Of a DNA stretch of 64,000 nt, positions 35,770 to 49,700 are shown piece by piece; the stretch's first letter is position 1, and every line of letters starts with the position of its first letter. Source of the stretch: Ptiloglossa arizonensis (Eukaryota > Arthropoda > Insecta > Hymenoptera > Colletidae); assembly GCF_051014685.1 (NCBI RefSeq), contig NC_135055.1:4526001-4590000 (forward strand), given 5' to 3'. Made by a program: the position numbers and the translations under genes. The notes below the pieces were generated by a model. The model had not been told where the DNA came from, made no database searches, and was given only the letters and a program-made list of their open reading frames with translations.

Positions 35770-38700
35770 CGAAACGGAGAAACGGAGAAACGGAGAAACG
35801 GAGAAAGAAACGGAGAAACGAAGAAAGAAACGGAGAAACGAAGAAAGAAACGGAGAAACGAAGAAATAAATGGAGAAACGAAGGAAGAAACGGAGAAACG
35901 AGGAAAGAAACGGAGAAACGGAGAAATAAATGGAGAAACGAAGAAATAAACGGAGAAACGAAGAAAGAAACGGAGAAACGAAGAATGAAACGGAGAAACC
36001 AAGAAAGAAACGGAGAAACGAAGAAAGAAACGGAGAAACGAAGAAAGAAACGGAGATACGAAGAAAGAAACGGAGAAACGAAGAAATAAATGGAGAAACG
36101 AAGAAAAAAACGGAGAAACGAAGAAAGAAACGGAGAAACGAAGAAAGAAACGAAGAAACGGAGAAATAAATGGAGAAACGAAGAAACGAACGGAGAAACG
36201 GAGAAACGAAGAAACGAACGGAGAAACGGAGAAACGAACAATGAAACGAAGAAACGAAGAAAGAAACGGAGGAACGAAGAAAGAAACGGCGAAACGAACA
36301 AAGAAACGGAGAAAGGAACAAGTAACGGAGAAACGATGAAAGAAACGGAGAAACGAAGAACGAAACGGAGAAACGAACAAAGAAACGAAGAAGTAAATGG
36401 AGATACGAAGAAATAAACGGAGAAACGAAGAAAGAAACGGAGAAACGAAGAAAGAAACGGAGAAACGGAGAAATAAATGGAGAAACGAAGTATGAAACGG
36501 AGAAACGAAGAAAGAAACGGAGAATCGGAGAAATAAATGGAGAAACGAAGAAATAAACCGAGAAACGGAGAAAGAAACGGAGAAACGAACAAAGAAACGG
36601 AGAAACGAACAAAGAAACGGAGAAACGGAGAAATAAATGGAGAAACGAAGGAACAGACAGAGAATCGAACAAAGAAACGGACAACCGAAGAAAGAAACAG
36701 AGAAACGTTGAAAGAAACGGAGAAACGAAGAAAGAAACGCAGAAACGAAGAAAGAAACGGAGAAACGAAGAAATAAATGGAGAAACGAAGAAATAAACGG
36801 AGAAACGAAGAAAGAAACGGAGAAACGAAGAAAGAAACGGAGAAACGAACAAAGAAACGGAGAAACGAACAAGAAACGGAGAAACGATGAAAGAAACGGA
36901 GAAACGAACAAAGAAACGGAGAAACGAACAAAGAAACGAAGAAATAAATGGAGAAACGAAGAAATAAACGGAGAAACGAAGAAAGAAACGGAGAAACGAA
37001 GAAAGAAACGGAGAAACGGAGAAATAAATGGAGAAACGAAGTATGAAACGGAGAAATGAAGAAATAAATGGAGAAACGGAGAAATAAATGGAGAAACGAA
37101 GGAACAAACAGATAAACGAACAAAGACACGGACAAACGAAGAAAGAAACACAGAAACAGAGAAAGAAACGGAGAAACGAAGAAAGAAACGGAGAAACGAA
37201 GAAAGAAACGGAGAAACGAAGAATGAAACGGAGAAACGAAGAAATAAATGGAGAAACGAAGAAATAAACGGAGAAACGAAGAAAGAAACGGAGAAACGAA
37301 CAAGAAACCGAGAAACGTTGAAAGAAACGGAGAAACGAACAAAGAAACGGTGAAACGAACAAAGAAACGGAGAAACGAACAAAGAAACGGAGAAACGAAC
37401 AAAGAAACGGAGAAACGAACAAAGAAACGGAGAAACGAGCAAAGAAGCGGAGAAACGGAGAAATAAATGGGGAAACGAAGTAATATACGGAGAATCGAAG
37501 AAAGAAACGGAGGAACGATGAAAGAAACGGAGAAACGATGAAAGAAACGGAGAAACAAAGAAAGAAAAGAAGAAACGAAGAAAGAAACGGAGAAACGAAA
37601 AAAGAAATGGAGAGTCGGAGAAATAAATGGAGAAACGAACAAAAAAGGTGAAACGGAGAAACGGAGATACGGAAAAACCGAGAAACGGAGAAACGGAGTA
37701 ACCGAGAAACGGAGATACGGAGAAACGGAGAAACAGAGGTACCGAGAAACGGAGAAACGGAGAAACGTTTCTCCGTTTCTTTGTTCGTTTCTCCGTTTCT
37801 TTGTTCGTTTCTCCGTTTCTTTGTTCGTTTCTCCGTTTCTATGTTCGTTTCTCCGTTTCTTTGTTCGTTTCTCCGTTTCTTTGTTCGTTTCTCCGTTTCT
37901 TTGTTCGTTTCTCCGTTTCTTTGTTCGTTCCTCCGTTTCTTTGTTCGTTTCTCCGTTTCTTTCTCCGTTTCTCGGTTTATTTCTTTGTTTCTCCATTTAT
38001 TTCTCCGATTCTCCGTTTGTTTCTTCGTTTCTTCGTATCTTTCTTCGTTACTCCGTTTCTCTCTTCGTTTCTCCGTTTCTTTCTTCGTTTCTCCGTTTCT
38101 TTCTTCGTTTCTCCGTTTATTTCTTCGTTTCTCCTTTTATTTCTCCGTTTCTCCGTTTCTTTCCTCGTTTCTCCGTTTCTTTGTTCGTTTCTCCGTTTCT
38201 TTCTTCGTTTCTCCGTTTCTGTCTTCGTTTCTCCGTTTCTTTCTTCGTTTCTCCGTTTCTTTCTTCGTTTCTCCGTTTCTTTCTTCGTTTCTTCGTTTCT
38301 TTCTTCATTTCTCCGTTTATTTCTTCGTTTCTTTGTTGGTTTCTCCGTTTCTTTCTTCGTTTCTTTCTTCGTTTATCCGTTTCTTTCTCCGTTTCTCGGT
38401 TTATTTCTTCGTTTCTCCATTTATTTCCCCGATTCTCCGTTTCCTTCTTCGTTTCTTCGTTTCTTTCTTCGTTACTCCGTATCCTTCTTCGTATCCCCGT
38501 TTCTTTCTTCGTTTCTCCGTTTCTTTCTTCGTTTCTCCGTTTCTTTCTTCGTTTCTCCGTTTATTTTTTCGTTTCTCCGTTTCATTCTTCGTTTCTGCGT
38601 TTCGTTGTTCGTTTCTCTGTTTCTTTCTTCGTCTCTCCGTTTCTTTCATCGTTTCTGCGTTTCTTTCTTCGTTTCTCCATTTCTTTCTTCGTTTTTCTGT

Positions 38701-40671
38701 TTATTTCTTCGTTTCCACATTTATTGCTCCGATTCTCCGTTTCTTTCTTCGTTTCTCCGTTTCTATCTTCGTTTCTGCGTTCATTTCTTAGTTTCTCTGT
38801 TTCATTCTTCGTTTCTGGGTTTCTTTGTTCGTTTCTCCGTTTCTTTCTTCGTTTCTCCGTTTCTTTCTTCGTTTCTCCGTTTCTTTGTTCGTGTCTCCGT
38901 TTCTTTGTTCGTTTCTCCTATTCTTTTTTCGTTTCTCCGTTTCTGTATTTGTTTCTCCGTTTCTTTCTTCGTTTCTGCGTTCATTTCTTCGTTTCTCCAT
39001 TTATTTCTCCGTTTCTCCGTTTCTTTGTTCGTTTCTCCGTTTCTTTGTTCGTTCCTCCGTTTCTTTCTTCGTGTCCCCGTTTCTTTCTTCGTTTCTCTGT
39101 TTCTTTCTTCGTTTCTCCGTTTCTTTCTTCGTTTCTCCATTTATTTCTCCGTTTCTCCGTTTCTTTCTTCGTTTCTCCGTTTCTTTGTTCGTTACCCCGT
39201 TTCTTTCTTCGTTTCTCCGTTTCTTTCTTCGTTTCTCCGTTTCTATCTTCGTTTCTGCGTTCATTTCTTAGTTTCTCCGTTTCATTCTTCGTTTCTGGGT
39301 TTCTTTGTTCGTTTCTCTGTTTCTTTCTTCGTTTCTCCGTTTCTTTCTCCGTTCCTCGGTTTATTTCTTCGTTTCTCCGTTTCTTTCTTCGTTTCTCCGT
39401 TTCTTTGTTCGTGTCTCCGTTTCTTTGTTCGTTTCTCCTATTCTTTTTTCGTTTCTCCGTTTCTGTATTTGTTTCTCCGTTTCTTTCTTCGTTTCTGCGT
39501 TCATTTCTTCGTTTCTCCATTTATTTCTCCGGTTCTCCGTTTCTTTGTTCGTTTCTCCGTTTCTTTGTTCGTTCCTCCGTTTCTTTCTTCGTTTCTCCAT
39601 TTCTTTCTCCGTTTCTCGGTTTATTTCTTCGTTTCTCCATTTATTTCTCCGATTCTCCGTTTCTTTCTTCGTTTCTTGGTTTCTTTCTTCGTTTCTCCGC
39701 TTCTTTCTCCGTTTCTCCGTTTCTTTCTTCGTTTCTCCGTTTCTTTCTTCGTTTCTCCGTTTCTTTCATCGCTTCTTCGTTTCTCCGTTTCTTTCTTCGT
39801 TTCTCCGTTTGTATCTTCGCCTCTCCGTTCCTTTGTTCGATCCTCCGTTTCTTTCTCCGTTTCTCGGTTTATTTCTTCGTTTCTCCATTTATTTCTCCGA
39901 TTCTCCGTTTCTCCGTTTCTTTCTCCGATTCTCCGTTTCTTTCTTCGATTCTCCGTTTCTTTCTTCGTTTCTCCGTATCTTTCTTCGTTTCTCCGTTTCA
40001 TTGTTCGTTTCTCCGTTTCTTTCTTTGTTTCTCCGTTTCTCTCTTCGTTTCTCCGTTTATTTCTTCGTTACTCCATTTATATCTCCGTTTCTCCGTTTCC
40101 TTCTTCGTTTCTCCGTTTCTTTGTTCGTTTCTCCGTTTCTTTGTTCGTATCTCCGTTTCTTTCTTCGTTTCTCCGTTTCTTTCTTCGTTTCTCCGGTTCT
40201 TTCTACGTTACTCCGTTTCTTTCTTCGTTTTTCCGTTTCTTTCTTCGTTTCTCCGTTTCTTTCTTCGTTTCTCCGTTTCTTTCTCCGATTCTCCGTTTCT
40301 TTCTTCGCTTCACCGTTTGTTTGTTCGTTTCTCCGTTTATTTGTTCATTTCTCCGTTTCTTTCTTCGTTTCTCCGTTCCTTTCTTCGTTTCTCCGCCTCT
40401 TTCTTCGTTTCTCCGTTTCTTCCTCCGATTCTCCGTTTCTTTCTTCGTTTCTCCGTTTGTTTGTTCGTTTCTTCGTTTCTTTGTTCATTTCTCCGTTTCT
40501 TTCTTCGTTTCTCCGTTTCTTTCTCCGTTTCTCGGTTTATTTCTCCGTTTCTCCGTTTCTTTCTTCGTTTCTTCGTTTCTTCATTTCTTTCTTCATTTCT
40601 CCGTTTCTTTCTTCGTTTCTCCGTTTCTTCCTTCCTTTCATCGTTTCTCCGTTTCTCCGTTTCTCCGTTTC
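35770..40671. repeat. Satellite array A6, palindromic, 4.9 kb
   Basis: The left arm is 35,770-37,646, the core 37,647-37,766 and the right arm 37,767-40,671. The left arm shares rare variants with A5 and A1 (GAACAAGAAACGG, GAAGTATGAAACGG). The right arm follows the A1 right arm over most of its length (for example TTTGTTGGTTTCTCC at about 4,030 and 38,333), and its last 0.9 kb match the A1 and A2 ends. Confidence 0.94.
37647..37766 (+). repeat. 8-bp core of array A6
   Basis: Nearly identical to the A5 core over about 120 bp, up to the strand switch at 37,766/37,767. Confidence 0.83.
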
Positions 40672-40708
40672 GATTAAATGATTATAATATTTATAATTTC
40701 CATTATAA

Positions 40709-41399
40709 ATCATTTGATCTATAGTTAAATTAGACACTAATACTCTAAATACATATTTAATATATTTTTTAATCTCTTTAGCCTCCAGAGGAATTTTATT
40801 TATACTATTTACTATATATAATAATTTACACAGAATCGGAAATAAGTCTAATTATTTATTTATAATAATTTTTTTTTTTCACTTATTTTAAAAATTGGGA
40901 TGTACTCTTTAAATGTTCGATTCATTTCTTTAATTTATTCATTAAATTGAATTAATCTATTGTTTATAATATCTTTAATCAAATTAATCCCTATAATTAT
41001 TATAGAACTCATATTAAAATCTAGTAATGAAATTTATTTTATTTGCCTAATTAATGTAATTATTGCCCCTATCATTTGCTTAAACAAAAAAATCAATCAT
41101 AATAATTATAGGATATTCATCTGTTATACAAACATCTATTATAGTTATTTTTTTAATAATTAACAAAAATACATTTTAAACATATTTCATTTTATATTCA
41201 ATAATTTCTTTAATATCAATTTTTATATTTAAAATAATAAAGATTAACTCTGCCTCCTTATTTAATATATTAACCTCTTATAAAAGAAAAATTATTTTAT
41301 ACCCAATAATTATTATGTACACAAATTTCCCACCTGTAGCACTCTTTATACTGAAATAAATCGTCCTAGAAACATTAATAAATTCAAGAATAAAATTTA
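40709..41399 (+). pseudogene. ND2: ND2 pseudogene, spacer type (S6)
   Basis: Full spacer-type fragment with the common frameshift and stop. A TCTGCCTCC variant in its 3' half is shared with S5 (34,078), so S5 and S6 are sister spacers. Confidence 0.8.
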
Positions 41400-42166
41400 C
41401 CGTGGAAGGTTTAATTTTACATTTATTCGAAAGATGAAACATACAAAAGTTTGTACAAAAGTATTTATTTATTTTATCGCACGGTAGGGAATATCATACA
41501 AATAGAAATACTTATCTCTAATGTCGGTAAATTGTACTTGTCGCGCCATCTATTTGTGGAAATAAGAACAATTGCTCGACAAACTTGAGCGTTTCTCCGC
41601 CAGGTGTTTTCACCCCTTAAGTGTAGTTTAACCCTTTCTCCAATAGATGGCAACCCATGTAATTACCACGTTACAGGGATTTGTAATTGCGAGTTCAGAA
41701 TATATTTGCATACATACAAACTATCATTCCGATATGTAGAGAAATATCCATTTATTTTATCCTACGGCTTCTTCGATCGTATTTGTTCGATCTAACCAAA
41801 TATTTCAAGAAATTGATGGCTTTTTATACCGAAGCATTGTGAAAAATTGATTAATCCACGGTCCAACGACAGTTGTTAATAATTATGATAAATAAATGTC
41901 AAGATATTGCGAAGTCTGCGAAGGCGAACGGTTTCAGTGAATGTTTGTTCATTTCATCGATTATATTAACATTTACGCATGTTCCCTATATTGATCGAAC
42001 AATGTGCATCTTATTTATGCATTAAAAATGATTGATTCGCCTCTAGCACTTGATTTTGATCGAGCTTCAAAGTAAAGAGATGTTTCTTAAAGTTTTAAAA
42101 CATGGAAAGTAATAATTGTCTATGAGATATATCAATTTAACATTTGATTAATACATGAAGAATTGA
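41400..42166. other. Non-mitochondrial spacer DNA S6, short form
   Basis: Single-copy hybrid of the direct repeat, as in S3, with the inverted motif pair (GCGCCATCTA near 41,543, TAGATGGC near 41,644). No gene was seen. Confidence 0.7.
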
Positions 42167-42357
42167 AATTTTTGGTAAAATAAGTGAATAAAGAATAATT
42201 ATTCTAATTAAATAATTAGATTTATTTCCGATTCTGTGTAAATTATTATATACAGTAAATAGTATAAATAAAATTCTTCTGGAGGCTAAAGAGATTAAAA
42301 AATATATTAAATATGTATTTAGAGTATTAGTGTATAATTTAACTATAGCTCAAATGA
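42167..42357 (-). pseudogene. ND2: ND2 5' arm on the minus strand, left of A7
   Basis: Inverted partner of the fragment starting at 44,534. The array-proximal part reads AGCTATTAAAATC instead of AACTATTATAATC. Confidence 0.74.
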
Positions 42358-42394
42358 TTTATAATAGAAATTATAGCTATTAAAATCATTTAAT

Positions 42395-44497
42395 CGAAAC
42401 GGAGAAACGGAGAAACGGAGAAACGGAGAAACGAAGAAACGGAGAAACGGAGAAACGGAGAAACGGAGAAATGAAGAAACGAAGGAAGAAACGGAAAAAC
42501 GAACAAAGATAAGGAGAAACGAACAAAGAAACGGGGAAACGAAGAAAGAAACGGTGAAACGAAGAAATAAATGGAGAAACGAAGAAATAAATGGAGAAAC
42601 GAAGAAATAAACGGAGAAACGAAGAAAGAAACGGAGAAACGAAGAAAGAAACGGAAAAACGGAGAAATAAATGGAGAAACGAAGAAACAAACGGAGAAAC
42701 GAAGAAAGAAAGGGAGAAACGAAGAAAGAAACGAAGAAACGAAGAAAGAAACGGAGAAACGAAGAAAGAAACGGAGAAACGAAGAAAGAAACGAAGAAAC
42801 GAAGAAAGAAACGGAGAAACGAAGAAAGAAACGGAGAAACGCACAAAGAAATGGAGAAACGAACAAAGAAACGCAGAAACAAAGAATAAAACGGAGAAAC
42901 GAAGAAATAGACGGAGAAACGAAGAAGTGAGCGGAGAAACGAACAAAGAAGCGGAGAAACGAGCAAAGAAACGGAGAAACGGAAAAATAAATGGAGAAAC
43001 GCACAAAGAAACGGAGAAACCGAGAAACGGAGAAACGGAGAAACAGAGAAATCGAGAAACGGAGAAACCGAGAAACGGAGAAACGGAGAAACCGTGAAAC
43101 GGAGAAACAGAGAAGCGCAGAAACGGAGAAACGGAGAAACCGAGAAACGGAGAAACGGAGAAACGTTTCTCCGTTACTTTGTTCATTTCTCCGTTTCTTT
43201 GTTCGTTTCTCCGTTTCTTTCCCCGTTTCTCGGTTTATTTCTTCGTTTCACCATTTATTTCTCCGATTCTCCGTTTCTTTCTTCGTTTCTCCGTTTCATT
43301 CATCGTTTCTCCATTTATTTCTCCGTTTCTCCGTTTCTTTCTTCGTTTCTCCGTTTCTTTGTTCGTTTCTCCGTTTTTTTCTCCGTTTCTCGGTTTTTTG
43401 CTTCGTTTCTCCATTTATTTTTCCGATTCTCCGTTTCTTTCTTCGTTTCTCCATTTATTTTTCCGATTCTCCGTTTCTTTCTTCGTTTCTTCGTTTCTTT
43501 CTTCGTTACTCCGGTACTTTCTTCGTTTCTCCATTTATTTCTCCGTTTCTCCGTTTCTTTCTTCGTTTCTCCGTTTCTTTCTTCGTTTCTCCGTTTATTT
43601 CTTCGTGTGTCCGTTTCTTTCTTCGTTTCTTCGTTTCTTTGTTCGTTTCTCCGTTTCTTTGTTCGTCTCTCCGTTTCTTTGTTCGCTTCTCCGTTTCTTT
43701 CTCCGTTTCTCGGTTTATTTCTTCGTTTCTCCATTTATTATTCCGATTCTCCGTTTCTTTCTTCGTTTCTTCGTTTCTTTCTTCGTTACTCCGTTTCTTT
43801 CTTCGTTTCTCCGTTTCTTTCTTCGTTTCTCCGTTGCTTTCTTCGTTTCTCCATTTCTTTCTCCGTTTCTCCGTTTCTTTCTTCACTTCTCCGTTTCTTT
43901 CTTCGTTTCTCCGTTTCTTTCTTCGATTCTCCGTTTCTTCCTTCGTTTCTCCGTTTCTTTCTTCACTTCTCCGTTTCTTTCTTCGTTTCTCCGTTTCTTT
44001 CTTCGATTCTCCGTTTCTTCCTTCGTTTCTCCGTTTCTTTGTTCGTTTCTCCATTTCTTTCTTCGTTTCTTCGTTTCTTTCTTCATTACTCCGTTTCTTT
44101 CTTCGTTTCTCTGTTTCTTTGTTCGTCTCTCCGTTTCTATGTTCGTTTCTCCGTTTCTTTGGTCGTTTCTCCTTTTCTTTGTTCGTTTCTCCGTTTCTTT
44201 GTTCGCTTCTCCGTTTCTTTCTCCGTTTCTCGGTTTATTTCTTCGTTTCTTTGTTCGTCTGACCGTTTATTTCTTCGTTTCTTTGTTCGTTTCTCCGTTT
44301 CTTTCTTCGTTTCTTTTTTCATTTCTCTGTTTCTTTCTTCGTTTCTCCGTTTCTTTCTCCGTTTCTCGGTTTTTTCTTCGTTTCTCCGTTTCTTTCTTCG
44401 TTTCTTCGATTCTTTCTTCACTTCTCCGTTTCTTTCTTCGTTTCTCCGTTTCTTCCTTCGTTTCATCGTTTCTCCGTTTCTCCGTTTCTTCGTTTCG
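42395..44497. repeat. Satellite array A7, shortest complete palindrome
   Basis: The left arm is 42,395-43,008, the core 43,009-43,164 and the right arm 43,165-44,497, 2.1 kb in total. The left edge starts with 8-bp-like units (GAAACGGA repeated) before the 20-bp units. The right arm starts TTTCTCCGTTACTTTGTTC, as in A8-A10. Confidence 0.94.
43009..43164 (+). repeat. 8-bp core of array A7
   Basis: About 155 bp of GAAACGGA/GAAACCGA units with AAACCGTGAAACGG and AGAGAAGCGC variants. It lacks the AACAAAAAACGGTG entry landmark seen in other arrays. Confidence 0.8.
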
Positions 44498-44533
44498 ATT
44501 AAATGATTATGATATTTATAATTTCTATTATAA

Positions 44534-45225
44534 GTCATTCGATCTATAGTTAAATTAGACACTTATACTCTAAATACATATTTAATATATTTTTTAATCT
44601 CTTTAGCCTCCAGAAGAATTTTATTTATACTATTTACTATATATAATAATTTACACAGAATCGGAAATAAATCTAATCATTTATTTATAATAATTGTTTT
44701 TTTTTCACTTATCTTAAAGATGGGGATGTACTCTTTAAATGTTCGATTCATTTCTTTAATTTATTCACTAAATTGAATTAATCTATTCTTTATAATAACT
44801 TTAATAAAATTAATTCCTATAATTATTGTAGAATTCATATTAAAATTTAATAATGAAATTTATTTTATTTGCCTAATTAATGTAATTATTGCCCCTATCA
44901 TTTGCTTAAACAAAAAAATCAATCATAATAATTATAGGATATTCATTTGTTATACAAACATCTATTATAGATACTTTATTAATAATTAACAAAGATATAT
45001 TTTTAACATATTTCATTTTATATTCAATAATTTCTTTAATTTTAATTTTTATATTTTTAGATAATAAATATTAACTCTTCCTCCTTATTTAATATATTAA
45101 TCTCTTCTAAAAGAAATATTAATTTATACTGAATGATTATTATGTACACAAATTTCCCACCTATAGCACTCATTATACAGAAATAAATCGTCCTAGAAAC
45201 ATTAATAAATTCAAGAATAAAATTT
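44534..45225 (+). pseudogene. ND2: ND2 pseudogene, spacer type (S7)
   Basis: Common frameshift and stop are present. GATACTTTATTAATAATT is shared with S8 and S9, which groups S7-S9. An extra T in TATTTTTAGATAATAAATATTAAC is private. Confidence 0.78.
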
Positions 45226-46534
45226 ACCGTGGAAGGTTTAATTTTACATTTATTCGAAAGATGAAACATACAAAAGTTTGTACAAAGGTGTTTATTTATT
45301 TTATCGCACGGTAGGGAATATCATACAAATGGATATACTTATCCTTAATGTCGGTAAATTGTACTTGTCGCGCCATCTAGTTGTGGAAATTAGAACAATT
45401 CCTCGACAAACTTGAGCGTTTCTCCACCAGGTGTTTTCACCCATTAAGTGTAGTTTAACCCTTTATCCAAGAGATGGCAACCCATGTAATTACCACGTTA
45501 CAGGGATTTGTAATTGCGGGTTCAGAATATATTTGCATACATACAAACTATAATTCCGATATGTAGAGAAATATTCATTTATTTTATCCCACGGCTTCTT
45601 CGATCGTATTTGTTCGATCTAACCAAATATTTCAAGAAATTGATGGCTTTTTATACCGACACATTGTCAAAAATTGTTTAATGTACGTTCCAACGATGGT
45701 TGTTAATAATTATGATAAATAAATGTCAAGATATTGCGAAGTCTGCGAAGGCGAACGGTTTCAGTGAATGTTTGTCCATTTCAGCGATTGTTATTAACAT
45801 TTACGCATGTTCCATATATTGATCGAACAATGTGCATCTTATTTATGTATTGCAATTAATTAAGAAACTTATCGAAATTGATTTTGATCGAGACTCCACG
45901 TTAAAACGTGTTTCGTAAAGTTTTAAAGCACGGAAAGTTACAATTGTTCATTAGATACATTAATTTAACATTTGTTTAATTCTTATAATTTACACAATAC
46001 GCGTAGAAGTGGTATTTTTTACACAAAGGTGCCAAAATTCAATTAATCGCTTTTTCAGATAGAAAAATCACCGCGAAGTATACTTGTGAATCGATAATCG
46101 ATACGTGTAGCCTTGAGAATGTCAGTTGGATCTGAAGGAAAAATTCCTTCCCGAACAAGGAATATTTCAACGAAATGATATTTTAAGCCATTATTTATAA
46201 TAGGACATTGGTAATAATTGTCTGATGTATGATCCTACGACGGTTGTTAATAATTATGATAAACAAACATCATGATATTGCGAAATCTTCGTGGGCGAAT
46301 GGTTTCGGTGAATGTTTGTTCATTTCAGCGATTGTTATTAACATTTACGCATGTTCCCTATATTGATCGAACAATGTGCATCTTATTTATGCATTAAAAA
46401 TGATTGATTCGCCTGTAACAATTGATTTTGATCGAACTTCAAAGTAAAGAGATGTTTAAAGTTTTAAAACATGGAAAGTAATAATTGTCTATGAGATATA
46501 TCAATTTAACATTTGATTAATACACGAAGAATGG
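45226..46534. other. Non-mitochondrial AT-rich spacer DNA S7
   Basis: Two-copy form of the direct repeat. It contains the complete middle segment (CACAATACGCGTAGAAGTGG region), of which S8 and S9 keep only part. No gene was recognised. Confidence 0.7.
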
Positions 46535-46726
46535 AAATTTTTGGTAAAATAAGTGAATAAAAAATAATTATTATAAATAAATAATTAGATTTATTTCCGA
46601 TTCTGTGTAAATTATTATATACAGTAAATAGTATAAATAAAATTCTTCTGGAGGCTAAAGAGATTAAAAAATACATTAAATATGTATTTAGAGTATTTGT
46701 GTATAATTTAACTATAGCTCAAATGA
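46535..46726 (-). pseudogene. ND2: ND2 5' arm on the minus strand, left of A8
   Basis: Inverted partner of the fragment starting at 52,109. GAGTATTTGTG and AAATACATTAAATATG are private variants. Confidence 0.75.
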
Positions 46727-46763
46727 TTTATAATAGAAATTATAACTATTATAATCATTTAAT

Positions 46764-49700
46764 CGAAACGGAGAAACAGAGAAACGAAGGAAGAAACGGA
46801 GAAACGAAGAATGAAACGGAGAAACGGAGAAACGAAGTCACGAAGGAAGAAACGGACAAACGAACAAAGAAACGGAGAAACGAACAAAGAAACGGAGAAA
46901 CGAACAAAGAAACGGAGAAACGAACAAAGAAACGGAGAAACGAACAAAGAAACGGAGAAACGAACAAAGACACGGCGAAACGAACAAAGAAACGGAGAAA
47001 CGAACAAAGAAACGGAGAAACGAACAAAGGAGCGGAGAAACGAGCAAAGAAACGGAGAAACGGAGAAATAAATGGAGAAACGAAGAAACAAACAGAGAAA
47101 CGAAGAAAGAAACGGAGAAACAAAGAAAGAGACGGAGAGATGGAGAAGTAAATGGTGGAACGAAGAAATAAACGGAGAAACGAAGAAAGGAACGGAGAAG
47201 CGAACGACGAAACGGAGAAACGGAGAAACGGACAAAGAAACGGAGAAAATGAGGAATAAATGGAGAAACCAACACATAAACAGAGAATCGAAGAATGAAA
47301 CGGAGAATCGGAGAAATAAATGGAGAAATGAAGAAATAAACGGAGAAAGGAACAAAGAAACGGAGAAACGAAGAAAGGAACGGAGAAACGAAAAAAGAAA
47401 CGGAGAAACGATGAAAGAAACGGAGAAACGAACAAAGAAACAAAGAAACTAACAAAGAAACGGAGAAACGAACAAAGAAATAGAGAAACGAACAAAGAAA
47501 CGGAGAATCGAACAAAGAAACGGAGAAACGAAAAAAGAAATAGAGAAACGAACAAAGAAACGGAGAATCGAACAAAGAAACGGAGAAACGAACAAAGAAA
47601 CGGAGAAACGACGAAAAAACGGAGAACCGAACAAAGAAACGGAGAAACGAAGAAAGAAACGGAGAGATGGAGAAGTAAATGGAGGAACGAAGAAATAAAC
47701 GGAGAAACGAAGAAAGGAACGGAGAAACGAAGAATGAAACGGAGAAATGAAGAAAGAAACGGAGAAACGAAGCAAGAAACGGAGAAACGAAGAAAGAAAC
47801 GGAGGAACGAAGAAAGAAACGGAGAAACGAAGAAAGAATCGGCGAAACGGAGAAATAAATGGGGAAACGAAGAAAGAAATGGAGAAACGAAGAAAGAAAC
47901 GGAGAAACGAAGAAAGAAATGGAAAAACGTAGAAATAACTGGAAAAACGATGAAATAAACGGAGAAACGAAGAAAGGAGCGGAGAAACGAACAAAGAAGC
48001 GGAGAAACGAGCAAAGAAACGGAGAATCGAACAAAGAAACGGAGAAACGAAAAAAGAAATAGAGAAACGAACAAAGAGACGGAGAATCGAACAAAGAACG
48101 GAGAAACGAACAAAGAAACGGAGAAACGACGAAAAAACGGAGAACCGAACAAAGAAACGGAGAAACGAAGAAAGAAACGGAGAGATGGAGAAGTAAATGG
48201 TGGAACGAAGAAATAAACGGAGAAACGAAGAAAGGAACGGAGAAGCGAACGAAGAAACGGAGAAACGGAGAAACGGACAAAGAAACGGAGAAAATGAGAA
48301 ATAAATGGAGAAACCAACACATAAACAGAGAATCGAAGAATGAAACGGAGAATCGGAGAAATAAATGGAGAAATGAAGAAATAAACGGAGAAAGGAACAA
48401 AGAAACGGAGAAACAAAGAAAGAAACGGAGAAACGAAGAAAGAAACGGAGAAACGAAGAAAGAAACGGGAAACGAAGAAAGAAACGGAGAAACGAAGAAA
48501 GAAACGGAGAAACGGAGAAAGAAACGGAGAAACGAAGAAAGAAACGCAGAAACGAACAAAGAAACGGAGAAACGAACTAAGATACGAAGACACGGAAAAA
48601 TAAATGGAGAAACGAACAATAAAACGGAGAAACGGAGAAATAAATGGAGAAACGAAGAAATAAACGGAGAATCGGAGAAAGAAACGGAGGAACGAAGAAA
48701 GAAACGGAGAAACGATGAAAGAAACGGAGAAACAAAGAAAGAAACGAAGAAACGAAGAATGAAACGGAGAAACGAAGAAAGAAACGGAGAATCGGAGAAA
48801 TAAATGGAGAAACGAACAAAAAACGGTGAAACGGAGAAACAGAGAAACGGAGAATCGGAGAAATAAATGGAGAAACGAACAAAAAACGGTGAAACGGAGA
48901 AACAGAGAAACGGATAAACCGAGAAGCAGAGAAACGGAGAAACGGAGAAACCGAGAAACGGGGAAACGGAGAAACCGTGAAACGGAGAAACCGAGCAGCG
49001 GAGAAACGGAGAAACGGAGAAACCGAGAAACGGAGAAACGGAGAAACCGAGAAACGGAGAAACGGAGAAAACGAGAAACGGAGAAACCGAGAAACGGAGA
49101 AACCGAGAAACGGAGAAACCGAGAAACGGAGAAACCGTGGATCGGAGAAACCGAGAAACCGAGAAACGGAGAAACCGAGAAACGGAGAAACGGGGAAACC
49201 GATAAACGGAGAAACGTTTCTCCGTTACTTTGTTCGTTTCTCCGTTTCTTTCTTCGTTTCTCCGTTTCTTTCTTCGTTTCTGCATTCATTTCTCCGTTTC
49301 TCCGTTTCTTTCTTCGTTTCTCCGTTTCCTTCTTCGTTTCTCCGTTTCTTTCTTCGTTTCTCCGTTTAGTTCTTCGTATCTCTATAAATTTCTCCGTTTC
49401 TCGGTTTCTTTCTTCGTTTCTCCGTTTCTTTGTTCGTTTCTCCGTTTCTTTGTTCAATTGTCCGTTTCATTCTTGGTTTCATTCTTCGTGTCTCCGTTTC
49501 TTTGTTCGTTTCTCCGTTTCTTTCTCCGTTTCTCGGTTTATTTCTTAGTTTCTCCATTTATTTCTCCGATTCTCCGTTTCTTTCTTCGTTTCTCCGTTTC
49601 TTTGTTCAATTCTCCGTTTCTTTCTTCGTTTCTCCGTTTCTTTGTTCGTTTCTCCGTTTCTTTCTCCGTTTCTCGGTTTATTTCTTCGTTTCTCCATTTA